Both the position numbers and the translations under genes were made by a program. A DNA stretch of 64,000 bases from Antarctobacter heliothermus (GTDB taxonomy: Bacteria; Pseudomonadota; Alphaproteobacteria; Rhodobacterales; Rhodobacteraceae). Each line of letters begins with the position of its first letter. Position 1 is the first letter of the stretch. Below, one piece after another: positions 26,662 to 34,853 of this stretch. The notes beneath the pieces were generated by a model. That model was not told where the DNA came from. It saw only the letters and a list, made by a program, of their open reading frames with translations, and did no database searches. The DNA lies in the NCBI RefSeq assembly GCF_002237555.1, contig NZ_CP022540.1, positions 3,601,001 to 3,665,000 on the forward strand, read 5' to 3'.

Positions 26662-27659
26662 ACCTTCAACTCCTCTTTGCCCTTGGTGTTCAACTGGCGG
26701 TCCAGAAACAGCACCGCGATCAGGATCAGGCCAATCACCAGATTGACGGTTTCCGTATCGGCTCCGATATGTGACAGCCCCTTGCGCAACAGCTGGATCG
26801 CAAGAACACCGCCAAAGGTCGAGATGATGGACCCCGCCCCGCCGGTCAGCTTGGTGCCGCCCAGAACAACCGCCGTGATCACCCACAGCTCATACAACTC
26901 GCCATCGTTGGGATTGACCGAACCGCTTTCGGAATAGAACACCACCGCCGACAGCGCCGCGAGAAATCCGATGATCATGAAGTTGATCACCATATGGGGC
27001 CCTACCCGGATGCCCGCATTGACAGCGGCGCTGCGGTTGTTGCCGATGGCGTAGGCGTTGCGCCCATGTACCGTGCGGTTCATCAGAAACCAGACTACCG
27101 CCGTGACAACCAACAAGAACCACGTTGCCGTGTGCAAACCCAGCCACTGCGCCTCGGCGAAATCGACCAGCGTCCAGTTCAGGTGTGAAGTCGGCTGTTC
27201 ACCGTTGTACATGAACACCAGACCGCGATAGCCCAGCATCGACCCCAGCGTGACGATAAAGGCATCGACCCCGGTCTTCCAGACAATCAGCCCGTTCAAC
27301 GCCCCCAGCGCCACGCCTGTCAGCAGAGCAAGCCCCCAGGCCACCGGGATCACACCATCGCCAAGCCCGGCAAACATCGGCCAAGTCATGGCGTCCAGCA
27401 TGACGATGGCGCTAAGGGCATAGGTCGCGCCAACACTGAGGTCGATATTGCCGTTGACCATGATGATGGTCATGCCCATGGCGATGATGCCGATGGGGGC
27501 CGACTGTTTGAACAGCAGCAGCATGTTGTCCACGTTGATAAAGGCCTTGTCGCTGACCGACAAAAACTCACCCGCGACAGAGAAAAAGATCAACTCCAGC
27601 ACGATAAAGCCCCAGATGGCACCGCGCTTGAGAAAGGTGGAAAGGGTTCCGGGTTGCAT
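26658..27659 (-). CDS. CUT2-type sugar ABC transporter permease (first of two)
   Basis: A 333-residue RbsC-like inner-membrane permease. Hallmarks are GMTIIMVNGNIDLSVGATYAL, ALNGLIVWKTGVDAFIVTLG and the cytoplasmic loop VVLGGTKLTGGAGSIISTFGG. About ten hydrophobic segments. GGGAG lies upstream of its ATG. It lies between the second permease gene (13-bp gap) and the ATPase gene (4-bp overlap); the two permeases would form a heterodimer. Confidence 0.92.
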   Translation of the reverse strand: MQPGTLSTFLKRGAIWGFIVLELIFFSVAGEFLSVSDKAFINVDNMLLLFKQSAPIGIIAMGMTIIMVNGNIDLSVGATYALSAIVMLDAMTWPMFAGLGDGVIPVAWGLALLTGVALGALNGLIVWKTGVDAFIVTLGSMLGYRGLVFMYNGEQPTSHLNWTLVDFAEAQWLGLHTATWFLLVVTAVVWFLMNRTVHGRNAYAIGNNRSAAVNAGIRVGPHMVINFMIIGFLAALSAVVFYSESGSVNPNDGELYELWVITAVVLGGTKLTGGAGSIISTFGGVLAIQLLRKGLSHIGADTETVNLVIGLILIAVLFLDRQLNTKGKEELKV

Positions 27660-27672
27660 GTGTTTTTCTCCC

Positions 27673-28650
27673 TCAGGCGATCAGGGACCAGAGCTTGCCG
27701 CGCTTGGCCGCAATATCCAGCCAGACGGCAAGGATGATGATGACCCAGGTCACGACGAACTGGACGTAGAATTGCAGACCCACCAGCAGCAAACCGTTCT
27801 GGATGAAGCCAAGGATCAGCACGCCGATCACCGTCTTGAAGATCGTGCCAGAGCCGCCCATCAGCGACGCACCGCCAAGGATGACGGCGGCCAGAACCTC
27901 CAGCTCTAACCCCTGCCCCACGGTGTTTTGCGACCCCAGTGACCGGCTGGCCTGTATCAGTCCGGCGGTGGCCACACAGAACGCGCTGAGCAGGTAACAG
28001 GTGAACACGACACGGGCACGACGGATGCCGGAAAACGTGGCCGCCGTGGCATTGCCACCCACCGCGTAAACCTTGCGCCCGAACGGCGTCTTGGCCAGCA
28101 TGATCCCCAACACCGCCGCCAGCAGCGCAAACAGCAGGATCGGCACCGGGATCCCCAATGCGTCGCCCTGACCAAAGACCTTGAACCAAGTGCCTTCCTT
28201 GTCGGCGATGTCCATGTTCTTGCCGCCCGACCAAGTCAGTGTCAGGCCATGAATGGCCGATAACATCCCCAAAGTGACGATCAGCGAGTTGAGCTTTAGA
28301 TACCCCACCAGAAAGCCGATGAATGCGCCCAGACACAGCGTCAGGGCGAACATGGCGGGAATGGCCAGCGCCGGGCCGATCTTGTCGTGCAGATCCAGCA
28401 CCACGATGGTTGAGAACGACATCATCGACCCCACCGACAGGTCCAGATTGCCGCTGATCACCACAAAGGTCACCCCCAGCGCCATCACTCCCATGATGGC
28501 AGAGGACCGCACCACGCCCATGATGTTGTCAGGATCGATAAAGCGCGCATTCGCTACCGAAAAGCCGACCATGAACACCACAAAGGCGATCAGGATTCCT
28601 TGCCGGGCAAGAAAGTCGCCAATCCCCCCCTGTTTCGTCAGATCTGCCAT
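27673..28650 (-). CDS. CUT2-type sugar ABC transporter permease (second of two)
   Basis: A 325-residue RbsC-like permease, related to but clearly distinct from the adjacent one. Hallmarks are GVTFVVISGNLDLSVGSMMSF, LNSLIVTLGMLSAIHGLTLT and AAVILGGASLMGGSGTIFKT. It starts with a good ribosome binding site (GGAGGGGAGAC before ATG) 31 bp after the dehydrogenase gene, in the same leftward operon. Confidence 0.92.
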   Translation of the reverse strand: MADLTKQGGIGDFLARQGILIAFVVFMVGFSVANARFIDPDNIMGVVRSSAIMGVMALGVTFVVISGNLDLSVGSMMSFSTIVVLDLHDKIGPALAIPAMFALTLCLGAFIGFLVGYLKLNSLIVTLGMLSAIHGLTLTWSGGKNMDIADKEGTWFKVFGQGDALGIPVPILLFALLAAVLGIMLAKTPFGRKVYAVGGNATAATFSGIRRARVVFTCYLLSAFCVATAGLIQASRSLGSQNTVGQGLELEVLAAVILGGASLMGGSGTIFKTVIGVLILGFIQNGLLLVGLQFYVQFVVTWVIIILAVWLDIAAKRGKLWSLIA

Positions 28651-28681
28651 GTCTCCCCTCCCGTCGCTGCCTGCGTGGCAG

Positions 28682-29479
28682 TCACACCAGCGTCATGCCG
28701 CCATCGATCATCACGATCTGGCCGGTCATGTAGTCGCTGTCCTTTGATGCCAGGAACGTCGTCGTTCCGGTGATGTCCGCGGGCGTTGCAACACGGCCCT
28801 TCAGGATCTCGGCAGAGAATTCCTCCATCGCCTGACCCGGACGCTCTGCCGCGCCAATCGCCATCAGATCCTGATCGACCTGTTCCCACATTTCGGTGGC
28901 CACCACCCCCGGCGCAAACCCGGTGACGGTGATATCATGCTGCGCCAGATCACGTGCGCCCGACTGCGTCAGTGACACCACACCCCACTTGGAGGCGCAA
29001 TATGGCGCAACATTCCCGAATCCCTGACGGCTGGCAATAGAGGCGGTGTTGATGATCTTGCCGGGCGTGCCCTGCCGGATGAATTGCTGCGCGGCCTCCT
29101 GCATGCCAATCAGACAACCCAGCCCGTTCACATCCGTGATAAAGCGCCAGTTTTCCTCGGTAACGTCCAGGAAATTCATCGGCTTGTTGACGCCGGCATT
29201 GTTGAACTTGACGTCCAGCTTGCCGAACATATCAACCGCGTGAACGATCATCGCCCGCACCTGCTCCCGGCTGGTTACGTCGACCCGCGCATGGGTCACT
29301 TGCCCCCCGGCGCGCTGTGCCCTTTCCCGATTGGCCTGCGCCACCTCGGCGACCTTGCCACCATTGATGTCGGCAAAACAGACATCGGCCCCTTCGTCGA
29401 GTAGCGCCTCACCGATAGCGCGGCCAATGCCTTGGGCTGCACCGGTCACGATGCAGGAACGGCCGGAAACACGGGCCAT
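28682..29479 (-). CDS. Short-chain dehydrogenase/reductase (SDR)
   Basis: A 265-residue NAD(P)-dependent oxidoreductase. Classical SDR motifs: TGAAQGIG cofactor loop, NNAG, catalytic Ser in NTASIAS, YCASK catalytic Tyr-Lys, and a C-terminal DYMTGQIVMIDGG. An Asp at the end of the second strand (CFADINGG) favours NAD. It lies between the binding protein and permease genes of a sugar/polyol importer, so it probably oxidises the imported compound. It resembles the SDR at 32592-33401 on the other side of the regulator, especially in the substrate loop after GVVATEMWEQ. Confidence 0.9.
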   Translation of the reverse strand: MARVSGRSCIVTGAAQGIGRAIGEALLDEGADVCFADINGGKVAEVAQANRERAQRAGGQVTHARVDVTSREQVRAMIVHAVDMFGKLDVKFNNAGVNKPMNFLDVTEENWRFITDVNGLGCLIGMQEAAQQFIRQGTPGKIINTASIASRQGFGNVAPYCASKWGVVSLTQSGARDLAQHDITVTGFAPGVVATEMWEQVDQDLMAIGAAERPGQAMEEFSAEILKGRVATPADITGTTTFLASKDSDYMTGQIVMIDGGMTLV

Positions 29480-29521
29480 GGGTCACCCTCCCAGGAAACA
29501 GTGTCAAATCGATACGAAAAT

Positions 29522-29545
29522 GGGGCGCGGCCAAGGCCGCGCCCC
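29522..29545 (-). terminator. Hairpin after the binding-protein gene
   Basis: GGGGCGCGGCC/GGCCGCGCCCC forms a perfect 11-bp stem with a two-base AA (TT) loop centre, followed on the minus strand by ATTTTC. It sits between the binding-protein stop and the dehydrogenase, where a partial terminator would keep binding-protein mRNA in excess. Confidence 0.65.
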
Positions 29546-29559
29546 TGAGCAAGCGGGTC

Positions 29560-30516
29560 TCAGAAGACCGGCTTGGTGTAATCGCCCATGTTGTCCTGAG
29601 TGATTTTCGGCGTGTCGAAGTAATTCAGGAACGGCAAGTCCTTGCCTTCCAAAGTCTCGATGGCCGTCTTCAGCGCCGCCTTGGCGTCATCCACCGGCGA
29701 CTGATAGATTGAGCCCCAGTATTCGCCCCGTTCCATCGCCTCATAGCCGACGGCAAAGTTGGTCGCCCCGACAAAGATGATGCCATCGCGTCCGGCCGCC
29801 TTGGCCGCGTTCAGTGCGCCGACACCCATGTTGTCGTCACCCGCATAAACACCGTCGATGTCGTCGTATTTGACGAGGAACGCCTCCATCACCTTTTGCG
29901 ACTTTTCGCGGTTCCAGTCGCCCGGCTGCGTGTCGACGATGGTCACGTCGGGGCAGACCTCTGGCAGACGATCCTCAAAGCCCTTGGCGCGCTCAATCGC
30001 GGTGGTGTAGCCCGGCTGGCCGGTGATGTGGACCACTTGCGCCTCTGTCTCGATGCCCATGTCCTTGAATTTGTCACACATGATTTCCGCCGACCGCGCG
30101 CCCTGTGTGATGTTGTCGGGACCAGAAAAGGACGCCACGAAATCAAAGCCCGCATCGGCGATGTTCGAATTGGTGACAATCACCGGAATACCGGCGTTGT
30201 GCGCCTTGCGGACAGCGGGAATGACCGCCTCGCCATTGGTTGGCCAGATGATAATGGCATCGACGCCTTGCTGGATCAGATCCTCGATCTGGGCAATCTG
30301 GCGCGCCACGTCGCCACCCGCATCCAGAACGATGACCTCGACATTATCGTTCGCCTCTGCCGCCTCGATAAAGGCCTTTTCGTAGGTCGTCTGATAGCTG
30401 TCGACGCCGACATTGTTCTGGGTGATGCCGATTTTCATGGTATCGGCCCAGGCCGCACCGCCCAAGGCCAGTGCAGCAGCGGCGGTGGTGGCGGCCAGTG
30501 TCTTGCGAATGTTCAT
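29560..30516 (-). CDS. CUT2-type sugar ABC transporter substrate-binding protein
   Basis: A 318-residue periplasmic receptor of the ribose-binding (type I) fold. The signal peptide is MNIRKTLAATTAAAALALGG with cleavage after AAWA. The mature part begins DTMKIGITQNNVGVDSYQTT and contains QIEDLIQQGVDAIIIWPTNG, PVIVTNSNI and VYAGDDNMGVGALNAAKAAG, all typical of the RbsB group. GGAGG lies upstream of the ATG at 30516. It heads the leftward operon and faces the fusion regulator across a 228-bp intergenic region with two operator-like palindromes. Confidence 0.92.
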   Translation of the reverse strand: MNIRKTLAATTAAAALALGGAAWADTMKIGITQNNVGVDSYQTTYEKAFIEAAEANDNVEVIVLDAGGDVARQIAQIEDLIQQGVDAIIIWPTNGEAVIPAVRKAHNAGIPVIVTNSNIADAGFDFVASFSGPDNITQGARSAEIMCDKFKDMGIETEAQVVHITGQPGYTTAIERAKGFEDRLPEVCPDVTIVDTQPGDWNREKSQKVMEAFLVKYDDIDGVYAGDDNMGVGALNAAKAAGRDGIIFVGATNFAVGYEAMERGEYWGSIYQSPVDDAKAALKTAIETLEGKDLPFLNYFDTPKITQDNMGDYTKPVF

Positions 30517-30655
30517 TTCGAATTCCTCCCGGAGTGTCCCAGTATCTAGGTATCTTGCGCTCATCCCCGCACCTCCAGCAGGGGAGCATCGTCCGGCATG
30601 CCGACCGATTGCGGCAACCTTGTCGAGTCCAATCCATCAAGACCGCACCAAATAG

Positions 30656-30689
30656 ATCCATTATGGATAATTCATCATCCAAAGTGGAT
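30656..30689. promoter_or_regulatory. Tandem palindromic operator ATCCA-N3-TGGAT
   Basis: Two perfect palindromes, ATCCATTATGGAT (30656-30668) and ATCCAAAGTGGAT (30677-30689), lie 21 bp apart start to start, two helical turns, so proteins bound to both would face the same side. They sit in the divergent region between the binding-protein gene and the winged-helix fusion gene. A further half-site ATCCA occurs at 30632. Confidence 0.7.
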
Positions 30690-30744
30690 TTCTTCGCGGT
30701 ACACTTCATCCGTCAATTTGAACATTTTGCAGCGGAGCGGCGCG

Positions 30745-32571
30745 ATGCCCGAATGGTTTTCGTCCAATATGAATAAATCGGCAGGCCCGGCGGACCCGGA
30801 GACGCGAAAGGCGCAGGCAGACCCCATGAACGTAATGAAAGGACATGGAGACAGTTATCTGATGTCACGTCAGGGGAAAACCGATTTGCTGCGCATTTTG
30901 TCCTTTCTGGAGGATATCGGCGGCGAGATCGAAAGTTCGGTCGAGTTATTCGCGCCCAACCCGTACTTGCGCATGACCCTGCACCTGATCCGCGGCCACC
31001 TAGAGGCCAAGACGGTCACACCCACGTCGCTGATCGGGGCCAGCCAGGTGCCTTATGCCACCGCGAACCGCCGCCTACGGCAGATGACGGACGACGGGCT
31101 AATCGAACAGCGGCCGCGCACAAAAAGCGGCAAGAGCTTTTCCCTGCACCCCAGCGAAAAACTGTTGGACCAGTGGATGCAGCTCTCCGGTCGTGTCGAA
31201 CGATTGGCGGAAACCCGGTTCGGAGGGCGCAAGCGCGCCGCTGACAGCAAGGACTATTACTTTGGCGGATCTTACATGTCCGCCCAGTCCATCCCGCCCC
31301 TGACGGTTTTGCCAGAGCCGCTGAAAGTCGCCGGTGGCCTGCGGGTGCTGGTTCACGGCGATCCGACCTTCATGGTGATGGAAAACCTCAAGCGGCAGTT
31401 CGAACAAGTTATCGGAACACAGATCCATCAACGCGCCTTTTCCATTGACAGGCTGCGGGAAGAGGCGCGGCGCAATGCCGACCGCAAGGCCAGCCGCTAT
31501 GACATCATCGCGCTGGACCTGCCCTGGGTTGGAGAGTTCGCCGACAAGGGCATACTTATGCCACTGGACGAGGCGATGGATATTGCCCGTCTCGATCCGG
31601 CTGATTTTCACACGGCAGGCTGGCAGGCGGCACACTGGGGCGGACGTCCCTACGGCGTCCCTGCCCAGACCACGCCGGAATTGTTGTTCTATCGCCGGGA
31701 TCTGTTTGCCGAGGTCGGGCTGGAGCCGCCCACCACCACCGATGATTTACTGTACGCGGCATCCGTTCTGCACGACCCACAGCGCGGACGTCATGGGGTC
31801 GCGTGGAACGCGGCGCGCGGCACCGCCTTGGGCCATACCGTCCTGATGACGATGGCGGATTTCGGGCAACCTGTCCTGAACCTGCCGGAAATCGCTGGTG
31901 GCTTTGGCACGGACCATCTGGCCGACGGAAATTACCACCCGACCATCGACACCGAAAACGGCCTGCGGGCGGCAGAGTTCCTGATGGAACTGCTGAAGTA
32001 TTCGCCGCCCGACATCCTGTCGATGTCCTGGTACGAGCGCGTCCGCCCCTATGCCGCCGGGTCGATTGCCATGGCCTATGGCTACACTCTGCTGGCCCCG
32101 TATTTTGAACTGGATGAGTCCTCTCCGGCCTGTGGTCAGACCGGGTATTTGCCCCACCCCGCCGTTCCCGGCGCGGCACAGGTCGCCCCGGTCGGCGGCT
32201 ATGTGATGGGCATTCCCGCCAACCTGCCGCCGGAACGGGTGCAGGCGGCGGTCGAGGCGCTGATCGTCTTCACCTCGCCAGAGTCGCAGAAACTGTTTGT
32301 CCAGAACGGCAGCCGCACCAACCCGCGCTATTCCGTCGGCTCTGACCCAGAGGTGCGTCGCGCCTCACCGATCTTTGAGGCGGTCGATGCCATGTCATGG
32401 CGCGATGAACTGCAATTCTGGCCCCGCCCGCCAGTGCCCGAGATCTGCGACATCATCCAGATCTGCGGCGAGGAATTCCACGACATGCTGCGCGGGTTTT
32501 CAACCCCGCCCCAGGCCCTGCGTCGCGCCCAGACCCGCGCCGACGCATTGATGCGCCCGCCCAAGACTTAG
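30745..32571 (+). CDS. Winged-helix DNA-binding domain fused to a MalE-type solute-binding domain, putative regulator
   Basis: A 608-residue protein without a signal peptide or membrane segment, hence probably cytoplasmic. Residues of about 70-145 resemble a MarR-like winged helix (LIGASQVPYATANRRLRQMT then DDGLIEQRPRTKSGKSFSL). Residues of about 199-600 read as a family 1 extracellular solute-binding protein (LRVLVHGDPTFMVMENLKRQ; YDIIALDLPWVGEFADKGIL; GRPYGVPAQTTPELLFYRRD; APVGGYVMGIPANLPPERVQ). GGAG lies eight bases before the ATG at 30745. Position opposite the ABC operon and next to tandem palindromes suggests that it senses the imported compound and controls both divergent operons. Confidence 0.8.
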   Translation: MPEWFSSNMNKSAGPADPETRKAQADPMNVMKGHGDSYLMSRQGKTDLLRILSFLEDIGGEIESSVELFAPNPYLRMTLHLIRGHLEAKTVTPTSLIGASQVPYATANRRLRQMTDDGLIEQRPRTKSGKSFSLHPSEKLLDQWMQLSGRVERLAETRFGGRKRAADSKDYYFGGSYMSAQSIPPLTVLPEPLKVAGGLRVLVHGDPTFMVMENLKRQFEQVIGTQIHQRAFSIDRLREEARRNADRKASRYDIIALDLPWVGEFADKGILMPLDEAMDIARLDPADFHTAGWQAAHWGGRPYGVPAQTTPELLFYRRDLFAEVGLEPPTTTDDLLYAASVLHDPQRGRHGVAWNAARGTALGHTVLMTMADFGQPVLNLPEIAGGFGTDHLADGNYHPTIDTENGLRAAEFLMELLKYSPPDILSMSWYERVRPYAAGSIAMAYGYTLLAPYFELDESSPACGQTGYLPHPAVPGAAQVAPVGGYVMGIPANLPPERVQAAVEALIVFTSPESQKLFVQNGSRTNPRYSVGSDPEVRRASPIFEAVDAMSWRDELQFWPRPPVPEICDIIQICGEEFHDMLRGFSTPPQALRRAQTRADALMRPPKT

Positions 32572-32591
32572 TGACCTGAGGAGGAACAAAA

Positions 32592-33401
32592 ATGGACCCG
32601 AACCGCCTGAACGGCAAGAACATCCTGATCACCGGCGCAGGCCGTGGCATGGGTGCCGCCAATGCCGAAAACTTTGCCGCGCAGGGCGCAAACGTGTGTC
32701 TTGGCGATCTCGATCCCGATGCGGCACAGGCCGTCGCCGAGCGCATCAACGAGGGTGGCAACGGCAAGGCAGTGGCCGTCCGGATGGACGTGACCAAGCG
32801 CGAAGACAACGCCGCCGCCGTGGCCGCCACGGTCGAGGCCTTTGGCAGTATCAATGTCGCGGTGTTCAACGCCGGTTTGAACAAACCCCGGTTCTTCATG
32901 GATATCGACGAAGACAACTGGGACATGATCATGAACGTCAACACCAAGGCGATGTGGTTAGGGATGCAAGAAGCCGCCCGCCAGATGATTGCTCAGGGAC
33001 CGATGGACGATCACCCCTACAAAATCATCAACGTGGGCAGCATCGCCTCACGCAAACCACTGATCGATGTCACGGTCTACTGCACCTCGAAATATGGCTG
33101 TCTGGCTCTGACCCATTGCGGCGCAATCGGGCTGTCCGAACACAACATCACCGTCAATGGCTATGCGCCCGGTGTCGTGGTCACACCGCTGTGGGAACAG
33201 TTGGACAAGGATCTGGTCGATATCGGTTTCAAGCAGCGTGAGGGTCAGGCCTATGACGACATCGTGCGCGACGCGCTCCAGATAAAGCGGGTGTCCTACC
33301 CCAAGGACATCACGGGCACCGCGTCTTTCCTGGCCAGCGACGACAGCGACTACATGACCGGCCAGATGATCCACGTCGATGGGGGCTGGTGCATCCAGTA
33401 A
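32592..33401 (+). CDS. Short-chain dehydrogenase/reductase (SDR)
   Basis: A 269-residue NAD(P)-dependent oxidoreductase: TGAGRGMG cofactor loop, Asp in CLGDLDPD favouring NAD, NAG in VFNAGLN, catalytic Ser in NVGSIAS, YCTSK Tyr-Lys pair and DYMTGQMIHVDGG near the end. GAGGA precedes the ATG. It follows the fusion regulator by 20 bp. It resembles the SDR at 28682-29479 (both have GVV-T-WEQ-D-DL--IG in the substrate loop), so the two may act on related intermediates or successive hydroxyl groups. Confidence 0.9.
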   Translation: MDPNRLNGKNILITGAGRGMGAANAENFAAQGANVCLGDLDPDAAQAVAERINEGGNGKAVAVRMDVTKREDNAAAVAATVEAFGSINVAVFNAGLNKPRFFMDIDEDNWDMIMNVNTKAMWLGMQEAARQMIAQGPMDDHPYKIINVGSIASRKPLIDVTVYCTSKYGCLALTHCGAIGLSEHNITVNGYAPGVVVTPLWEQLDKDLVDIGFKQREGQAYDDIVRDALQIKRVSYPKDITGTASFLASDDSDYMTGQMIHVDGGWCIQ

Positions 33402-33467
33402 CCCCGACAATCCCCTGATTTCATACAAAACAACGGGCACGCTCTGTCGGGCCTGAAGGAGAAAGCC

Positions 33468-34766
33468 ATGTCTCGCGCCTTGATGCCGAACCTGCTCACC
33501 CCCAAGGATCTGGAACCAAACTGGGAGTGGCGTGAACGCCTGCCCGCATGGGGTCACACCTCGGTCGATTTCGAACGCCGCGTGGACCATGACAGGTTGC
33601 GCCGCTACCGGCTGGCGCGCACGCGTCAGGCCCTGCAGGCCTCCAACGCGGGCACCCTGCTGCTGTTTGATGTGAATAACATTCGCTATGTCAGCGCGAC
33701 CAAGATCGGCGAATGGGAACGGGACAAGATGTGCCGCTTCTGCCTGCTGACCGGCGACGACAGCCCCTATGTCTGGGACTTCGGCTCTGCCGCGATGCAC
33801 CACAAACGCCATTCTGACTGGCTGGAGCCGGACCACTGTCTGGCGGGTGTTGTCGGCATGCGCGGCACCATCCCGCCGGAATTTGGCCTGATGCAGAAAT
33901 ACGCCAAGCAGATCGCCGGTCTGATCCGCGACGCGGGTATGGCGGACATGCCTGTGGGCGTCGATTACGCCGAAACCGCCATGTTCCACGCCCTGCGGGA
34001 GGAAGGCATCAATGTGGTCGACGGGCAGCAGATCATGCTGTCCGCGCGGGAAATCAAGAACTGGGACGAAATTCAGCTGCTGACACAGGCCGCCGCCATG
34101 GTCGATGGCGTCTATCACATGATCTACGAAGAGCTGAAACCCGGCGTGCGTGAGAACGACATCGTCGCCCTGTCCAACAAGATGCTGTATGAGATGGGCA
34201 GCGATGACGTCGAGGCGATCAACGCCATCTCTGGTGAACGCTGTAATCCTCATCCGCACAATTTCACCGACCGGTTGATCCGCCCCGGCGATCAGGCGTT
34301 CTTTGATATTCTCCAGTCATATCAAGGATATCGGACCTGTTATTACCGCACCTTCAACGTGGGCCGCGCCACGCCCGCGCAAAACGATGCCTACGTCAAG
34401 GCGCGCGAATGGATCGATGCGTCCATCGCGATGATCAAACCCGGCGTCAGCACCGACAAGGTGGCCGAGGTCTGGCCCACCGCTGAATCCCTTGGCTTTC
34501 CCAATGAGGACGCGGCCTTTGGCCTGCAGTTCGGTCACGGTCTGGGTCTGGCGCTGCATGAACGCCCCATCATCAGCCGCGCCGTCAGTCTGGATCACCC
34601 GATGGAGATCCAGACCGGAATGGTCTTTGCACTGGAAACCTATTGCCCGGCAGCAGACGGCTATTCCGCCGCGCGGATCGAGGAAGAGGTGGTTGTGACC
34701 GAAACCGGCTGCGAGGTCATCAGCCTCTTCCCGGCCGAGGAACTGCCGATCGCCAACCGCTACTGA
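33468..34766 (+). CDS. M24 (pita-bread fold) family protein with an altered metal site
   Basis: A 432-residue protein of the Xaa-Pro aminopeptidase/creatinase-like M24 family. The N-terminal domain (about 1-170) is creatinase-like; the C-terminal pita-bread domain carries metal ligands Asp280 (FFDILQ), His357 (FGHGLGL), Glu390 (FALETY) and Glu405 (ARIEEE). The second Asp expected 11 residues after the first is Cys291 (GYRTCYYRTF). Distant layout similarity to the DMSP lyase DddP exists, but sequence does not support that name. AAGGAG precedes the ATG. It sits between dehydrogenase and E1 genes, so a role as a hydrolase or lyase on a pathway intermediate is more likely than peptide cleavage. 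Confidence 0.82.
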   Translation: MSRALMPNLLTPKDLEPNWEWRERLPAWGHTSVDFERRVDHDRLRRYRLARTRQALQASNAGTLLLFDVNNIRYVSATKIGEWERDKMCRFCLLTGDDSPYVWDFGSAAMHHKRHSDWLEPDHCLAGVVGMRGTIPPEFGLMQKYAKQIAGLIRDAGMADMPVGVDYAETAMFHALREEGINVVDGQQIMLSAREIKNWDEIQLLTQAAAMVDGVYHMIYEELKPGVRENDIVALSNKMLYEMGSDDVEAINAISGERCNPHPHNFTDRLIRPGDQAFFDILQSYQGYRTCYYRTFNVGRATPAQNDAYVKAREWIDASIAMIKPGVSTDKVAEVWPTAESLGFPNEDAAFGLQFGHGLGLALHERPIISRAVSLDHPMEIQTGMVFALETYCPAADGYSAARIEEEVVVTETGCEVISLFPAEELPIANRY

Positions 34767-34772
34767 CCCGCG

Positions 34773-34832
34773 GGTGCCGGGCTGAAGCCCGGCCTACCAA
34801 TCACGCCGTAGGCCGGGCTTTAGCCCGGCACC
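34773..34832. repeat. REP-like long inverted repeat
   Basis: Two 25-base arms (34773-34797 and 34808-34832) are reverse complements with one mismatch and are separated by 10 bases. Each arm itself contains CCGGGCT-x-AGCCCGG, so each can also fold alone. It lies in the 87-bp gap between the M24 gene and the E1 alpha gene. Such GTAGGCCGGGCTT-type elements recur in many proteobacterial genomes and may attenuate or stabilise mRNA. Confidence 0.75.
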
Positions 34833-34853
34833 GCTGCCGAAAGGACATCCCTC

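Noticed and set aside
33468..34766. Naming the M24 protein as DMSP lyase DddP
   Set aside because: Only overall fold and length agree; the residues around the metal site differ (Cys291 for Asp) and the genomic context is sugar/polyol catabolism.
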